The notes beneath the pieces were generated by a model that was not told where the DNA came from, searched no databases, and saw only the letters and a program-made list of their open reading frames with translations. Below are positions 63,114-64,000 of a stretch of DNA of 64,000 bases, piece by piece. Source of the DNA: Erinaceus europaeus. Its lineage: Eukaryota > Chordata > Mammalia > Eulipotyphla > Erinaceidae. The stretch lies in assembly GCF_950295315.1 (NCBI RefSeq), contig NC_080168.1, positions 3,171,574 to 3,235,573 on the forward strand, given 5' to 3'. The position numbers were made by a program, and so were the translations under genes. The stretch's first letter is position 1. Every line of letters starts with the position of its first letter.

Positions 63114-64000
63114 CCTGCTTTTGCCTTCTTATCGCCCCCCCCCCCCAAGAGCTTCTCTTAGAAGCTAAAAAGTTACATCCTAAAAGATACATTTTCCTCT
63201 GCTTACCCCTTGGAGATGACCCCTATAGGTTTCCACCAAGTTATTCATCTCATTTCAGATTTTCCTGATCACTGTTTCTTCCTCTCTTTTCTGTTTCACC
63301 CTGAATCCCAATCTCATAACAATTAAGTATAACTGTTATATATTATCTTACTTTCTTACCATTTTACTCACATCTCAAACATTAAATGTGTCCTCACATT
63401 GTACAGCAATAGTGTCTGGAAAGGGAACAGGAAAGCTAAAACTTCTTTTTGTCCCTGAACTACAGGAAGTCCTGAAAAGGTAGGGTGAACTGTCAGGAGA
63501 TTACTTGTAAAACAACACAGGTGGGCTGGAATAACAGAGGAAGGGGGGGACTGAGGGGTTCCGGGCAGCCATGAATAACTTCTCAGAAGCATCTGAGTCA
63601 GTCTCACCAAGAGGGAGGCACGGAAGAACCTTAAAAGAAAGAGAACTCATTCATTTATTTTATCCATCTAGTTAATTGTTGCTCATGGTGTTTCAAAAAC
63701 GACTGGAGACAGATCTCCAAATCTCAGGAACACAGGCCAAAACCCTGGTATTAAGACGAGAGAGCAGGGGGAGATTAAGCCACACAGAAGAGCAGGGTGA
63801 AGTCCTTGCACTTGCTCACTAGAACCAGCTTATCGATTTGCACAGTCTAAGAGAACACTTAGCTGCTGGAAGCCACCAGACTGTGTGCAAGATAGACACA
63901 AGTCAGCTCTAAGGAGATTCCTTGTTGGTGCCTTGCTGAGAACACAGGGGAAACGTGACAGATGATCATTTTAACAATATCACTGTCGTCAACACAACAG
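63114..64000. other. Unique sequence to window end
   Basis: No gene or repeat recognised. A C run lies near 63136-63147. Confidence 0.5.

Overview
This is a mammalian, intron- or intergene-like window in which I find no intact protein-coding gene. The organism is most likely a hedgehog (Erinaceidae, probably Erinaceus). The evidence is the very dense, young tRNA-derived SINEs with heads such as GGGAGTCGGGCGGTAGCGCA, which I associate from memory with the hedgehog ERI-type SINEs. Ancient mammalian repeats (MIR, L2, MER5A-like) and abundant L1 fit a placental mammal. The species call is recognition from memory, not a search result.

Working names used here. SINE-A: head with GTAGCGCAGCGGGTTAAGCGCA-like A box, B box near GGTTCGAGCCCC, pyrimidine-rich body and AAC/AAT-rich tail; a 'long' form adds a module ending near AGCAATAACCCTGGAGGC and a poly(A). 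SINE-B: GGGCCGGGTGGTGGCGCACC-like head, GGTTCAAGCCC B box and an AATAAATAAAG tail. SINE-C: shorter, with CAGGTTCAATCCC and AGAGCTGAGCAGTGCTCTGG-like parts. L1 has two 3' UTR types: type 1 ends near GGTGGTGGGAATTGTGTGGA and type 2 ends near GTAAACCATTAATTCCC. 'nLTR-K' is a separate, CpG-rich non-LTR retrotransposon family that is not L1.

Layout. 0-5 kb: SINEs, a 5'-inverted L1, another L1 3' end and a foldback at a SINE head. 5.09-5.32 kb: nLTR-K copy A with a clean 11-bp target-site duplication (TSD). 6-9.8 kb: old and young L1 3' UTRs. 9.8-16 kb: mostly unique sequence with MIR, L2 and MER5A remnants. 17.24-19.72 kb: a 2.48-kb twin-primed L1 with a perfect 9-bp TSD. 20-28 kb: L1 with a nested SINE, a tailless SINE head at 23.95 kb, and unique DNA. 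28.3-28.9 kb: nLTR-K copy B nested in a SINE. 30.5-32.9 kb: SINE cluster including a dimer. 34.04-34.69 kb: nLTR-K copy C, the longest. 35-40.7 kb: dense head-to-tail SINEs. 41.7-42.4 kb: three-layer nest. 42.4-43.2 kb: unique DNA with a homeodomain-site-rich stretch. 43.4-46.1 kb: pyrimidine tract, then a twin-primed L1 carrying a solo LTR and two SINEs. 47.9-48.9 kb: another twin-primed L1. 53.0-53.5 kb: solo LTR. 55.9 kb: second tailless SINE head. 57.1-58.0 kb: SINE/L1 chimera and an L1 tail, both with TSDs. 59.3-59.75 kb: solo LTR carrying a 5' tRNA-Gly-like half. 62 kb: 360-bp CA-rich tract.

The elements form one connected retroposition system. L1 supplies the enzyme that normally mobilises the SINEs, and the TSDs and A-rich tails seen here fit that. 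The nLTR-K copies have an AAG-type tail and a different protein C-terminus, so they imply a second, recently active non-LTR lineage. That family, and the two tailless SINE heads ending at the same internal position, are the two things I would follow first. All identities are by eye; no alignment or database search was run.
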